A program made the translations under genes and the position numbers. The notes beneath the pieces were generated by a model that ran no database searches, had not been told where the DNA came from, and saw nothing but the letters and a program-made list of their open reading frames with translations. Below, piece by piece: positions 1 through 7,196 of a DNA stretch of 30,431 nucleotides; the stretch's first letter is position 1, and each line of letters opens with the position of its first letter. Location: NCBI GenBank assembly GCA_044344495.1, contig JBIJCW010000006.1, forward strand, positions 1-30,431. Reading direction: 5' to 3'. The DNA comes from CAZDUS01 sp044344495 (GTDB lineage: Bacteria > Verrucomicrobiota > Kiritimatiellia > CAIKKV01 > CAITUY01).

Positions 1-686
1 AGCGGCGTGTTGTGGCACATCCCCACGCAGCCAACGGTCGTGACGCGGGCATCGGCGCCCACGGCGGCCACAGCGGATTCCAGCGCCTCGAGGACCTGGG
101 CGGCGCCACCGGCCACACAGCAGGAGCCGGTGCCGATGCGGATTTCGGCATGGCCGGTATCGGCGCGGGATGTTCCGGCGGCCTTGCGCTGGCTGCGTTC
201 GGCCTCCTGTTCGATAAAGGCATGCAGGACCCCCGCGACAGCGCCGGGCTCCACATGGCCGTAGGTAATCTCGTCGATCTGGACAACGGGGGCCAGGGTG
301 CAGCAACCCAGACAGGCTACCTTTTGCAGGGTGAACACGCCATCCGGATCGGTATCGCCATCCCCTTCGATTTTGAGGACGCGGCGCAGGGATTCGGTGA
401 CCCGTTCGGCGCCCTTGACGTGGCAGGCGGTCCCATGGCAGACGTTGATGGTGTGTTGGCCGGCCGGCCTAAGGCGGAACTGCGAATAGAAAGTGGCGAT
501 GCCCATGATCCCGGCCGGCGTGATTTCAGTCAGTTCGCACACGCGCCGCAGGGCGGCCTCGGGGAGATAGCGGTAATGCGTCTGCAACGCCTGTAGCAGC
601 GGTATGGCCTTGTCGGTCGTGTGGCCAATCCGGGCAATGGCCTCGTCCACAGGCGCCAGATCAATGATAGGATCTGTTGTTGTCAT
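1..686 (-). CDS. NuoE-type [2Fe-2S] subunit running into a NuoF-type N-terminal domain (partial, 3' end outside window)
   Basis: Translating the minus strand from the ATG at 684-686 gives an uninterrupted frame to the window edge (228 codons). Residues about 10-160 match NuoE/HydC, the thioredoxin-like [2Fe-2S] subunit of NADH dehydrogenases and NAD-linked hydrogenases: the motif CHGTACHVKGA is followed by CLGCC, which supply the four cluster cysteines. After a short linker, the frame enters a second thioredoxin-like segment with GTGSCCVAGGA and GCVGMC. That pattern is typical of the N-terminal extension of HydB/NuoF diaphorase subunits. The gene is therefore probably a NuoE-NuoF fusion, but the FMN/NADH domain lies outside the window and a NuoE with a duplicated domain is not excluded. 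The start codon overlaps the stop of the upstream membrane-protein gene by 4 bp (ATGA, 683-686), so translation is probably coupled. Expected role: passing electrons between NAD(H) and Fe-S partners in the cytoplasm. Confidence 0.85.
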   Translation of the reverse strand, partial: MTTTDPIIDLAPVDEAIARIGHTTDKAIPLLQALQTHYRYLPEAALRRVCELTEITPAGIMGIATFYSQFRLRPAGQHTINVCHGTACHVKGAERVTESLRRVLKIEGDGDTDPDGVFTLQKVACLGCCTLAPVVQIDEITYGHVEPGAVAGVLHAFIEQEAERSQRKAAGTSRADTGHAEIRIGTGSCCVAGGAAQVLEALESAVAAVGADARVTTVGCVGMCHNTP

Positions 687-1240
687 TCCCCGGCCTGTTC
701 CGCAGGAACCGGCCCGACCTTGCGCCCGGGCGTGGCATAGGAAGCGATCAGCAGGACCAGAGCCGTCACGACGATGACGGCGATGACCGCGTTACGGGGC
801 GAGACCGAAAAGGTGACCGGCCGGGGTCCGGCCGCGGGGGCCGGTCTGGGCGCCTGTCGCTGCAGGGTGGCGGACGCCTTGGTCGAGAACAGGAAGACGG
901 CCAGACCGCCCAGTAATAGCATCCAGCCTTGCCGGTTGATGGCGTGGGCCCTGAAGAACTGGGAGCGGATGGAGGCATCCAACTCCTTGATCTCCTTCAT
1001 CAGGCGCGCGGCCTCGTCGGCCTGGCCAGCCTGGTCCGCCGTCTGGAGTTGCCTGACCATGGCCGTCAGTTCGACATGGTTGAAGGGGTTGGAGTTCTTG
1101 ATCACCTGGGCATTGAACACCAACAGCGCGAGGACGACGCAGCAAAACACCAATGCCACCGCGGCGGTGCGTGAGGCCGCCCGGGCCCACCACTGGGCAA
1201 GTTCTCCGCGGGGCAAGGCAATTTCTGGATCGGCTTCCAT
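683..1240 (-). CDS. three-helix membrane protein of unknown function
   Basis: I do not recognise a family. The 185-residue product has hydrophobic segments at about residues 24-43, 104-120 and 152-170. Between the first two lies a polar helical stretch (about 50-100) rich in Glu, Lys, Gln and Ala. A Pro/Ala/Arg linker precedes the last segment. No cysteine clusters or nucleotide-binding motifs are present, so it is unlikely to carry a cofactor itself. The start at 1240 has AAAGGA about 7 bases upstream. It lies 3 bp after the NapH-like gene and overlaps the NuoE-like gene by 4 bp, so it belongs to the redox operon. Inference: a membrane anchor or scaffold that docks the soluble NuoE/NuoF module to the NapH-like protein. 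Confidence 0.8.
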   Translation of the reverse strand: MEADPEIALPRGELAQWWARAASRTAAVALVFCCVVLALLVFNAQVIKNSNPFNHVELTAMVRQLQTADQAGQADEAARLMKEIKELDASIRSQFFRAHAINRQGWMLLLGGLAVFLFSTKASATLQRQAPRPAPAAGPRPVTFSVSPRNAVIAVIVVTALVLLIASYATPGRKVGPVPAEQAGE

Positions 1241-1243
1241 GGT

Positions 1244-2464
1244 CTATTCCTTTCTGGCTTCCCGGATCCGGACCTGTTCACGCGGACACGAGGCAAAGCA
1301 TCGGCCGCAGGCGACACAATCGGAGGGATCGGTTTCATAAATCGCGCGGAATTTCTGGCGTGAGTTGATGATCAGGAAGATTCCGGACACCGCCCCGAAC
1401 CAGAGTCCGAACACCAAACCGCCATGGCGGAACCGGCGTTCAAGGGCCGTGGCCCGGTCATACAGCGCCTGGGTATCCTCGCCGCTGCGGATGAAGGCAT
1501 CGGCGGCGACAGGGTCGGGAATGGAGCGGGACTCCAGCTCGGCCAGGGCAACGGAGCGGGCCAGCGGGACGTCGCGGGTGGTCTGGGCGAAGAGGGGCCC
1601 CATGGCGTATCCGGCACCGGCGCCAGCCAGCATCAGCAGGGGGGTGGCGAGCAAGGTCAGCGCCAGGCGCCGGCGGCCCCGGATACGTTCGGCGGAGGAA
1701 GGCTCCGGCACCGGCAGGCGGATCGAGTCGTAGGGGCAGGCATCGCGGCAGAGGGTACACACGACGCAGTCCGAGGGGGTGATCTGCGTCCGTTTCCAGG
1801 CGAGGGGTTGCAGGAGGCGCAGGAGGGCGCCGTAGGGACAGAGGAAGCGGCAGTAAGGGCGACCGACCACCGTGGCGAGGGCCAGAACCAGACCACCGGC
1901 GACCAGCATGAACGCCGGGCCGGAGGTGCGGAAGATGCCGATGAAGGGATCGTACCGGCAGATCAGGTAGAGGCCGCCGTTCACGGCGGCCAGCACGGCA
2001 GCGCCGAGGTAGACGAACGGAATGAGCGCCAGTCCGCGGCTCAGCCACGGGGACACCTTGAGGGGTTTGACCAGGAGGAGGTCCTGGAGGGCGCCATGGG
2101 GACAGACCGCGGCACAGAAGACGCGTCCGAAAAACAACGTGAACACCAGCGGCACCAGGAAAAAGGCGGCGGCGGCGGCCGTTAACGCGTAACCGGGATC
2201 GGCCAGGGCCTGGGCCACGTTCTGGATGGAACCGATGGCGCAGACACAACCCTTGCGCCAGAAGCCGAAGTAGGCGATCGAACCGGACATCAGGGCGACG
2301 ATGCCAAAGCGGGACCGCTTCCACAGGACCAGCCAGGTGGCCAGGGTCAGGGCCAGAACCAGGACCGTGATGTCCAGGTACATGAACAATTCCGGGCGCG
2401 GCGGAAGATTCTGTACGACCGGGAAGGCATGGGGTTGGGAGAATTCTGGAGGCGGGAAATTCAT
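1244..2464 (-). CDS. NapH/NosR/CcoG-type polytopic membrane 4Fe-4S protein
   Basis: The 406-residue protein has several transmembrane segments and the two CxxxCP motifs of the NapH/NosR/PceC group (CAAVCPHGA and CRFLCPYGA). These are followed by two ferredoxin-type clusters: CVVCTLCRDACP in the middle and CVACGRCFASCP near the C terminus. A further hydrophobic segment lies between them. NapH-type proteins move electrons between the quinone pool or membrane and an exported ferredoxin. The protein is longer than a typical NapH of under 300 residues, mainly because of the C-terminal region with its extra helix and cluster. I chose the ATG at 2464 because it overlaps the stop of the upstream ferredoxin gene (ATGA, 2461-2464). 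A longer frame reaches 2554 but runs inside that gene. It probably pairs with the NapG-like protein, with the terminal clusters handing electrons to the NuoE/NuoF protein. Confidence 0.88.
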   Translation of the reverse strand: MNFPPPEFSQPHAFPVVQNLPPRPELFMYLDITVLVLALTLATWLVLWKRSRFGIVALMSGSIAYFGFWRKGCVCAIGSIQNVAQALADPGYALTAAAAAFFLVPLVFTLFFGRVFCAAVCPHGALQDLLLVKPLKVSPWLSRGLALIPFVYLGAAVLAAVNGGLYLICRYDPFIGIFRTSGPAFMLVAGGLVLALATVVGRPYCRFLCPYGALLRLLQPLAWKRTQITPSDCVVCTLCRDACPYDSIRLPVPEPSSAERIRGRRRLALTLLATPLLMLAGAGAGYAMGPLFAQTTRDVPLARSVALAELESRSIPDPVAADAFIRSGEDTQALYDRATALERRFRHGGLVFGLWFGAVSGIFLIINSRQKFRAIYETDPSDCVACGRCFASCPREQVRIREARKE

Positions 2465-3036
2465 GCGCGAGCCCCTCCGTGCTTGAGAAGGTAAGGTTGG
2501 ACCACCGGCACGCGGACAAAGGCATTGGCCGGACAGGCCGTGGCGATGGAGCATTGGTTACAGTTCACGCAGAGTTCATGGCGAACCTGGAGGAACATGG
2601 AGCCGTTGCCGAAATCGGTGCAACCGCGGGCGCACAGACCGCAACCAATGCACTTCTGTTCGTCAACGGTGTATTCGAAATAGGGGGCCTCGATCAGTCG
2701 GCGGGTGATGGCGTTGGTGGGGCAGCGCTGGTTCTCGGCGCTTTCATCCAAGGCGTGCTGCCGGGCCTTGAAGAAGCCGAAGCAGAGTTTGCAGTAGCCG
2801 CAAATCCTGAAGGCGTGTACGAGTTTCACGGCGGAGGGTTTGATGACGCATTCCGTGGCGCATTTTCCGCAATGGGTGCATTTCAGGGGGTCGATCTGCC
2901 ATACCCGCTGGCGGCCTTTCGCGGGTTTAAGGATCCAGGTGCCGAGCAGGCCGCCCCCAAGCACCAGGACCAGGGCGCGCGTGATGCGGGCCAGGAAACC
3001 GCGTCTTGTGGCGCCGGGGTGAAGGGATTCGGTCAT
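2461..3036 (-). CDS. NapG-like Tat-exported ferredoxin with four Fe-S cluster motifs
   Basis: The 191-residue product begins with a twin-arginine-type signal (TRRGFLARI) and a hydrophobic stretch, so it should be folded with its clusters and exported or anchored on the periplasmic face. Four cysteine groups follow in order: CTHCGKCATEC, CGYCKLC with a later CP, CIGCGLCARGC, and CVNCNQC with a later CP. This is the layout of NapG/MauM ferredoxins, which work with a NapH partner, and a NapH-like gene follows directly with a 4-bp overlap. I chose the ATG at 3036 because AGGAGG sits just upstream (about 3043-3048) and the codon overlaps the preceding stop (3033-3036). The frame continues upstream to 3108 but has no better start. 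Likely role: a periplasmic electron carrier feeding or draining the membrane Fe-S protein. Confidence 0.88.
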   Translation of the reverse strand: MTESLHPGATRRGFLARITRALVLVLGGGLLGTWILKPAKGRQRVWQIDPLKCTHCGKCATECVIKPSAVKLVHAFRICGYCKLCFGFFKARQHALDESAENQRCPTNAITRRLIEAPYFEYTVDEQKCIGCGLCARGCTDFGNGSMFLQVRHELCVNCNQCSIATACPANAFVRVPVVQPYLLKHGGARA

Positions 3037-3245
3037 CGGGGCCTCCTGACTGCGGTCTCCCTGTGCTCGACGGCCTGGGGCAGGTCGCACCGGCCAAACT
3101 GTCCGCAAGCGGCGCAGGCGTTGGCTTGGGCGCAGGGAACGTTCTTACGCAGCAACGAGGGGATCACGGCGGCCGCCAGGCCCGCCAGCGCGCCTGTCCG
3201 CAGGCAGGTCTTGAGAAAATCACGGCGCTGTTGATTCAGGGCCAT
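3033..3245 (-). CDS. 70-residue Tat-exported four-cysteine protein
   Basis: This is a small protein of no family I can name. Residues 1-36 form a clear twin-arginine signal (QQRRDFLK, then a hydrophobic Ala/Leu/Gly run). The mature part has exactly four cysteines, at 38, 44, 47 and 53, in the pattern C-x5-C-x2-C-x5-C, and a short basic tail. Tat export suggests that it folds with a cofactor in the cytoplasm, and the symmetric spacing could hold one Fe-S cluster or one metal ion. The start at 3245 lies 4 bp after the stop of the NHL gene; a GTG at 3248 is an alternative. Its stop overlaps the start of the NapG-like gene. This position suggests a small periplasmic electron carrier between the propeller proteins and the NapG-like ferredoxin. 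That role is inference. Confidence 0.75.
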   Translation of the reverse strand: MALNQQRRDFLKTCLRTGALAGLAAAVIPSLLRKNVPCAQANACAACGQFGRCDLPQAVEHRETAVRRPR

Positions 3246-3249
3246 CACG

Positions 3250-4212
3250 TCATTGGTCCTTTCGTGCAAACACGAGCACAGTCCTGGCGACCGGATCGAG
3301 CACATAAATCTGTCCCTTGGCGTCCGTGGCCACGTCCAAGCCGGCGCCGAGTCGGGCCAATTGAGGGGCCTTGAGTTTTTGCGGGTCGGCCAGGGTGGCC
3401 AGGAGTTTGCCCTCGGCGCTGAAAACGCGGACCCTGGCCAAGGCACCCTTGTCGGCGGTCACAAAGGAGCCGTTGGGCGCGCAGGCGAAATCGGCGGGAT
3501 TACAGCAGCCTGTGAAACCGGCCGGATCCTCGTGGGAGAAGAAGCCCCAGGAGGTCAGCAGATTTCCGTCCGCCTCATGGGCCTCCAGACGGTGCCGGCC
3601 CGGGTTGACGACCCAGACGCGGCCGGTCGCATCCTCGGCCACGTCAAAATGGGCCGATGGCACCACGAAGCTGTTGGTATCGGCCGGGCGGCTGCCACCC
3701 CAGCGTCCGGCGAGGGTGCCGTCCGGCGCATACCGCAGAATCTCGCGGCAGCCGGCATCGGCGACCCAAATGGACTCGCGGCCCACCGCGATGGAGGTAA
3801 CGACCGAATTGGAGGAGGTGGGCGCCCATTGGCCCTTTGCGGTGCCGCAATGGTCCATGATGGTCACATGGTCGCCAATGCCCAGGTAGATGAGGCCGGT
3901 CTTGCTGATGGCAAGGCAGGCGGGTTCGCCGGGCACGGGAAAGGAGGCGTAGTCGCCACTGGGTCCGATAATGTGAACGGCCTGGTCACCGGCGGCATAG
4001 ATGCGCCCCTCGGGAGTCACGGCAATACCGCGGGCGGTGGTGGTGAAGCCGGTCTTGAAGGTCTTCACCTGTGCGTAGGTCCCGGCTGGTTTCGCGTCGG
4101 AGGTGCCGGCGGCCAGGCCGGACCAGGCCAGGCTGGCAATGGCAATCCCGACGGCGGCGATGTTTTGCCGGTAGCGGTGCGATGGGCCGTGCGCCTTGTG
4201 ATGCGTATTCAT
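3250..4212 (-). CDS. secreted NHL-repeat beta-propeller protein
   Basis: The 320-residue protein has an N-terminal hydrophobic signal or anchor (residues about 16-35) after a basic, His-rich n-region. The rest consists of beta-propeller blades with NHL-like phrases such as GIAVTPEGRIYAAG, SIAVGRESIWVADAG, FDVAEDATGRVWVVN and LDVATDAKGQIYVLD. One loop carries a tight cysteine group (GCCNPADFAC), which is unusual for a plain NHL propeller and could form disulfides or bind a cofactor. The start at 4212 is 2 bp after the PQQ-protein stop. An in-frame ATG at 4239 inside that gene is possible, and neither has a strong ribosome-binding site. NHL propellers usually bind proteins or ligands and are not in themselves catalytic. 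Within this operon it may present a partner or substrate to the redox proteins. Confidence 0.82.
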   Translation of the reverse strand: MNTHHKAHGPSHRYRQNIAAVGIAIASLAWSGLAAGTSDAKPAGTYAQVKTFKTGFTTTARGIAVTPEGRIYAAGDQAVHIIGPSGDYASFPVPGEPACLAISKTGLIYLGIGDHVTIMDHCGTAKGQWAPTSSNSVVTSIAVGRESIWVADAGCREILRYAPDGTLAGRWGGSRPADTNSFVVPSAHFDVAEDATGRVWVVNPGRHRLEAHEADGNLLTSWGFFSHEDPAGFTGCCNPADFACAPNGSFVTADKGALARVRVFSAEGKLLATLADPQKLKAPQLARLGAGLDVATDAKGQIYVLDPVARTVLVFARKDQ

Positions 4213-4214
4213 GT

Positions 4215-5690
4215 TCACTTGGCGGCAATGTCCAGACATACCATGCGGGAAGTGTTCGGTTGATCCGTGCGCGAGTCACGCACGAGCATGCGGCCTCCCG
4301 CGATGGTGACGGGGCCCCAGGCCTCGCGGCCTTCCAGGAGTTTACGCCGGGAGATTTCCTTGTAGGATGTCGGCGCCAACTCGACCACCGCCATGTTGCA
4401 ACTATCATCCATGATATAGAGCAGGCCGTCGGCCAGGGTGTACCCGCCGATCCCGAACCGGGCCGCCGGGGGGCTGGTCCAGAGCGGGTTGCCGTCCGTG
4501 TCCAGGCAAACCAGTTCGCCCCGCGGCGGACGTGCGCCATACAGATGATTCTTGAAGAAGATGGGCGTGTGCTGGTCCGAGCCGAAGACACGGCGGGGCA
4601 GTTTCTTGACCAGTTCGGCGCGAAAGGCCCCGTTCTCCTCCTTCAACTGGATGATCAGCGAGCCCTGCTCGTAGGCGCGGGCGATGAAAAGTTTGTCTTC
4701 GCCCATGGCAACGGGGGTCGGGACATCCGCGATGATCCTGGGCCACTCGGTGAACTCCCAGAGTACTTTGCCGTCGAGGGCGTCAACGGCCGTGATGCCG
4801 CCGCGCGAGACATAGATGTACATCCGCCGTCCCTTGAACGTGTGGGGAAGGATGGAGGCGTGCGACATGGCAAACCCCTTCGGGTTGGGTGTGGTCCAGA
4901 CCACCTTGCCGTCATCGACGTTGACAGCCATCATGAGCACGTTGGCGCCGCCGGGCGCCAGGATGACCTTGCCGTCCTCGATGATGGGGCATTGGCCGGC
5001 ATACCATTCCGGAACGGTAGCGTTGTAGTCCGCAACGAGATCAATGTTCCAGAGGCGTTTTCCGGTGGACGCCTCGAAGGCGTTGACATGGCATCTGGGA
5101 CCGAGGGTGACCAAGCGGTTGCTGTAGACGGCAGGCATGGTACGGGACATGCCGTGGTTGCGCTTGACCTCGACGGGATAGGCGTAGTTCCACAGTTGCC
5201 TGCCGTTGGCCAGGGCGAAACAGCGTACGTTATCCCGCTTGCCTACCTGGTCGTAATCCATGAGAAAGACGCGTCCGTCGGCGACGACAGGAGCGGCGTA
5301 CCCTTCGCCCAGATCGTCCACCGCCCAGAGTTCCCTGGGCGGGGTCTTGGCCCAATCGCGGTTGAGTTTAGTGGTGTCCTTGGAGATCCCATCATAGTCC
5401 GGTCCGCGGAAAACGGGCCAACTTCCGGGAATGGCGTCGATGGCGGCATCAGCGGCCAGGGTGGTTTGGGCAGCCGCCGGCGCCGCCGGGGTGGGGGCTG
5501 GAGCGGTCAGGATGACGGAATTGGTCCGGGTTCCGGACGACGGGGAGACGATCAGGGGGCGGTGTGCGATCGGCAGGCGGGGTTCCTCGACCGGGAAAAC
5601 GGCGGCCTGCCGCATCCATTGAGCGATGGCCAGAATGCCCGCCAAGGCAACCAAAGAGGGAATACCGAGAGTCACCAGTGTCTTCTTCAT
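4215..5690 (-). CDS. secreted or membrane-anchored PQQ-like (BamB-type) beta-propeller protein
   Basis: The 491-residue product starts with a basic tail and one hydrophobic helix (about residues 5-21), then an Ala/Pro-rich linker (about 70-85). The propeller follows, with repeated blade motifs of the form DGxxLW (ANGRQLW, STGKRLW, DDGKVVW, LDGKVLW, TDGNPLW). These are the structural tryptophan-docking motifs of PQQ-binding-like proteins. I see no clear quinoprotein active site, so it need not bind PQQ. The ATG at 5690 has AAGGTG about 10 bases upstream; the frame extends to 5798 without a signal-peptide-like start. It is the first gene of the redox operon and diverges from the radical SAM gene. 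Role: an outer, periplasmic component, either an alcohol-dehydrogenase-like oxidoreductase or a scaffold. I favour a scaffold. Confidence 0.85.
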   Translation of the reverse strand: MKKTLVTLGIPSLVALAGILAIAQWMRQAAVFPVEEPRLPIAHRPLIVSPSSGTRTNSVILTAPAPTPAAPAAAQTTLAADAAIDAIPGSWPVFRGPDYDGISKDTTKLNRDWAKTPPRELWAVDDLGEGYAAPVVADGRVFLMDYDQVGKRDNVRCFALANGRQLWNYAYPVEVKRNHGMSRTMPAVYSNRLVTLGPRCHVNAFEASTGKRLWNIDLVADYNATVPEWYAGQCPIIEDGKVILAPGGANVLMMAVNVDDGKVVWTTPNPKGFAMSHASILPHTFKGRRMYIYVSRGGITAVDALDGKVLWEFTEWPRIIADVPTPVAMGEDKLFIARAYEQGSLIIQLKEENGAFRAELVKKLPRRVFGSDQHTPIFFKNHLYGARPPRGELVCLDTDGNPLWTSPPAARFGIGGYTLADGLLYIMDDSCNMAVVELAPTSYKEISRRKLLEGREAWGPVTIAGGRMLVRDSRTDQPNTSRMVCLDIAAK

Positions 5691-5736
5691 GGATGCACAC
5701 CTTCCCTGCCGTGCTGGAAAGGTAAAAATGATAGGG

Positions 5737-5750
5737 TTTGTCATGTCAAA
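5737..5750. promoter_or_regulatory. dyad with TTGACA in the divergent intergenic region
   Basis: TTTGTCATGTCAAA is a 14-bp dyad in which six of seven pairs match. Read on the minus strand it contains a consensus -35 hexamer (TTGACA) about 55 bp upstream of the PQQ-protein start. No good -10 hexamer sits at 17 bp, so the promoter assignment is weak. The site lies between the two divergent operons (5691-5854), where a regulator could act on both. Confidence 0.25.
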
Positions 5751-5854
5751 GCACAATGGTGTTGTTGAAATTGAATAACGATGTTCAGGACGGCACAAGG
5801 TGTGTTACACAATCGCCCATTCACAGGGTGAAGACCAGGGGAGTGGTGAGACCG

Positions 5855-7183
5855 ATGCCGGGAAAACGAATTCTATTGATCAAGCCCTCCGCGCACGATG
5901 CCGCCGGGCAGGCGATACGGGTCAGGCGGTCCTTCTTTCCGTCCCGGACGTTGCCGTATCTGGCCGCCTCCATTCCTCCTCATTTCGATGTCCGTTTCCT
6001 TGACGATGCGGTTCAGGATGTCACGGGAAACGAGGAGGCGGATCTGGTGGTCATGACCGGGATGTTGCCGAACATGCCCCGGGCGATTGAACTGGGGCAC
6101 CGGTTCCGGCGGCGCGGGGTCACCACGCTCATTGGCGGCATCGGTGTGTTTTCCGTCTACGAAATGGCGCGGACGAGCGGCGCCTTTGACTGCATTGTTC
6201 AAGGGGAATCCGAACCCGTCTGGGAGGGGATTCTGGACGACTATCGGGCGGGGTGTCTACGCGACACGTATCAAGGAGAGCGTCCGGCCGACTTATCCGG
6301 CCTCCCCGTGGCACGCTACGATCTGATTGATCCGGCGCGTTACTGGCGGTTGCCCGGGGAACGACTGCCGTTTCTGGCAGTTGAGACCTCGCGGGGATGC
6401 CCTCATTTGTGCTCGTTCTGTTCGATCCGCCTGTACTTCGGGCAACAAGTCCGCTTCCGGCCGGTGGCCGATGTGGTGGATGAGGTGAAGCGGCTGGGGT
6501 CGCCTTACTACATTTTTTCCGATGACAATCTGATGGCTGATCCGGAACGTGCCCGCGAGCTGTTCACCGCCCTCAAGCCGTTGAGGATCCGGTGGGGCGG
6601 GCAGTTTGACGTGAACGCCATCCGGGATCCGGACGTGTTACGCCTGGCGGCCGAGGCCGGGTGCCGGTATGCGGGGGTGGGGATTGAGTCCATTACGCCG
6701 GAGAACTTCGGGTACACCCAAAAACACCAGAACCGGCATGTGACGATGGAGGAGGTGGTCAAGGAATTCCGGGAGGCGGGGATTGCCATTGCCGCCAGTC
6801 TGATCTTCGGGATGGATTGGGACACACCGGACAGTCTTGAGGAAACCATCACACGGGTCATCCGCAGCAAGGCCGATTTCCTGTTGCCGTGGACCTTGAC
6901 GCCGGGGCCCGGTTCGGCGATCTATGACCAATTGAAACGCGAGGGCCGGTTACTGCATGAGAACTTCTCGCTCTACAATGGTGTGGATGTGGTGTACCGG
7001 CCCCTGCACATGACGCCCGAGCAGTTGACAGCGCGGCTGGGCGACTCCCTGCGGCGGTTCTATCAGTTGCGGCATGCGCTCCCGCGCGCCATGACGGCGG
7101 CGTGCAAGCTGGATGTCATGGGCATGGGACTGTTCTTCTGGGCCGTCACGCGCAGTGGGCGGCATCCGTTCGCGGGGGTATGA
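5855..7183 (+). CDS. B12-binding-domain radical SAM enzyme
   Basis: The 442-residue protein has an N-terminal cobalamin-binding-type Rossmann region (residues about 1-150, starting KRILLIKPSAHD, with ADLVVMTGML and TTLIGGIG). A radical SAM core follows, with the motif CPHLCSFC placing the cluster cysteines at 182, 186 and 189. Further core features are YYIFSDDNLM, the RYAGVGIES strand and AASLIFGMDWDT. Enzymes of this class methylate or rearrange unactivated carbons, often on lipids, tetrapyrroles or antibiotics. The ATG at 5855 is preceded by AGGGGAG at 5837-5843. The terpene cyclase gene starts 13 bp after its stop, so the two are surely co-transcribed. That suggests a polyprenoid or hopanoid-like substrate, by analogy with the B12 radical SAM hopanoid methylases HpnP and HpnR. 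I cannot assign it to either. Confidence 0.85.
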   Translation: MPGKRILLIKPSAHDAAGQAIRVRRSFFPSRTLPYLAASIPPHFDVRFLDDAVQDVTGNEEADLVVMTGMLPNMPRAIELGHRFRRRGVTTLIGGIGVFSVYEMARTSGAFDCIVQGESEPVWEGILDDYRAGCLRDTYQGERPADLSGLPVARYDLIDPARYWRLPGERLPFLAVETSRGCPHLCSFCSIRLYFGQQVRFRPVADVVDEVKRLGSPYYIFSDDNLMADPERARELFTALKPLRIRWGGQFDVNAIRDPDVLRLAAEAGCRYAGVGIESITPENFGYTQKHQNRHVTMEEVVKEFREAGIAIAASLIFGMDWDTPDSLEETITRVIRSKADFLLPWTLTPGPGSAIYDQLKREGRLLHENFSLYNGVDVVYRPLHMTPEQLTARLGDSLRRFYQLRHALPRAMTAACKLDVMGMGLFFWAVTRSGRHPFAGV

Positions 7184-7196
7184 GGGACCAAGGTTT

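Noticed and set aside
3246..3446. N-terminal extension of the small Tat protein to 137 residues
   Set aside because: The extension lies inside the NHL gene in another frame and would bury the twin-arginine signal in the middle of the protein.
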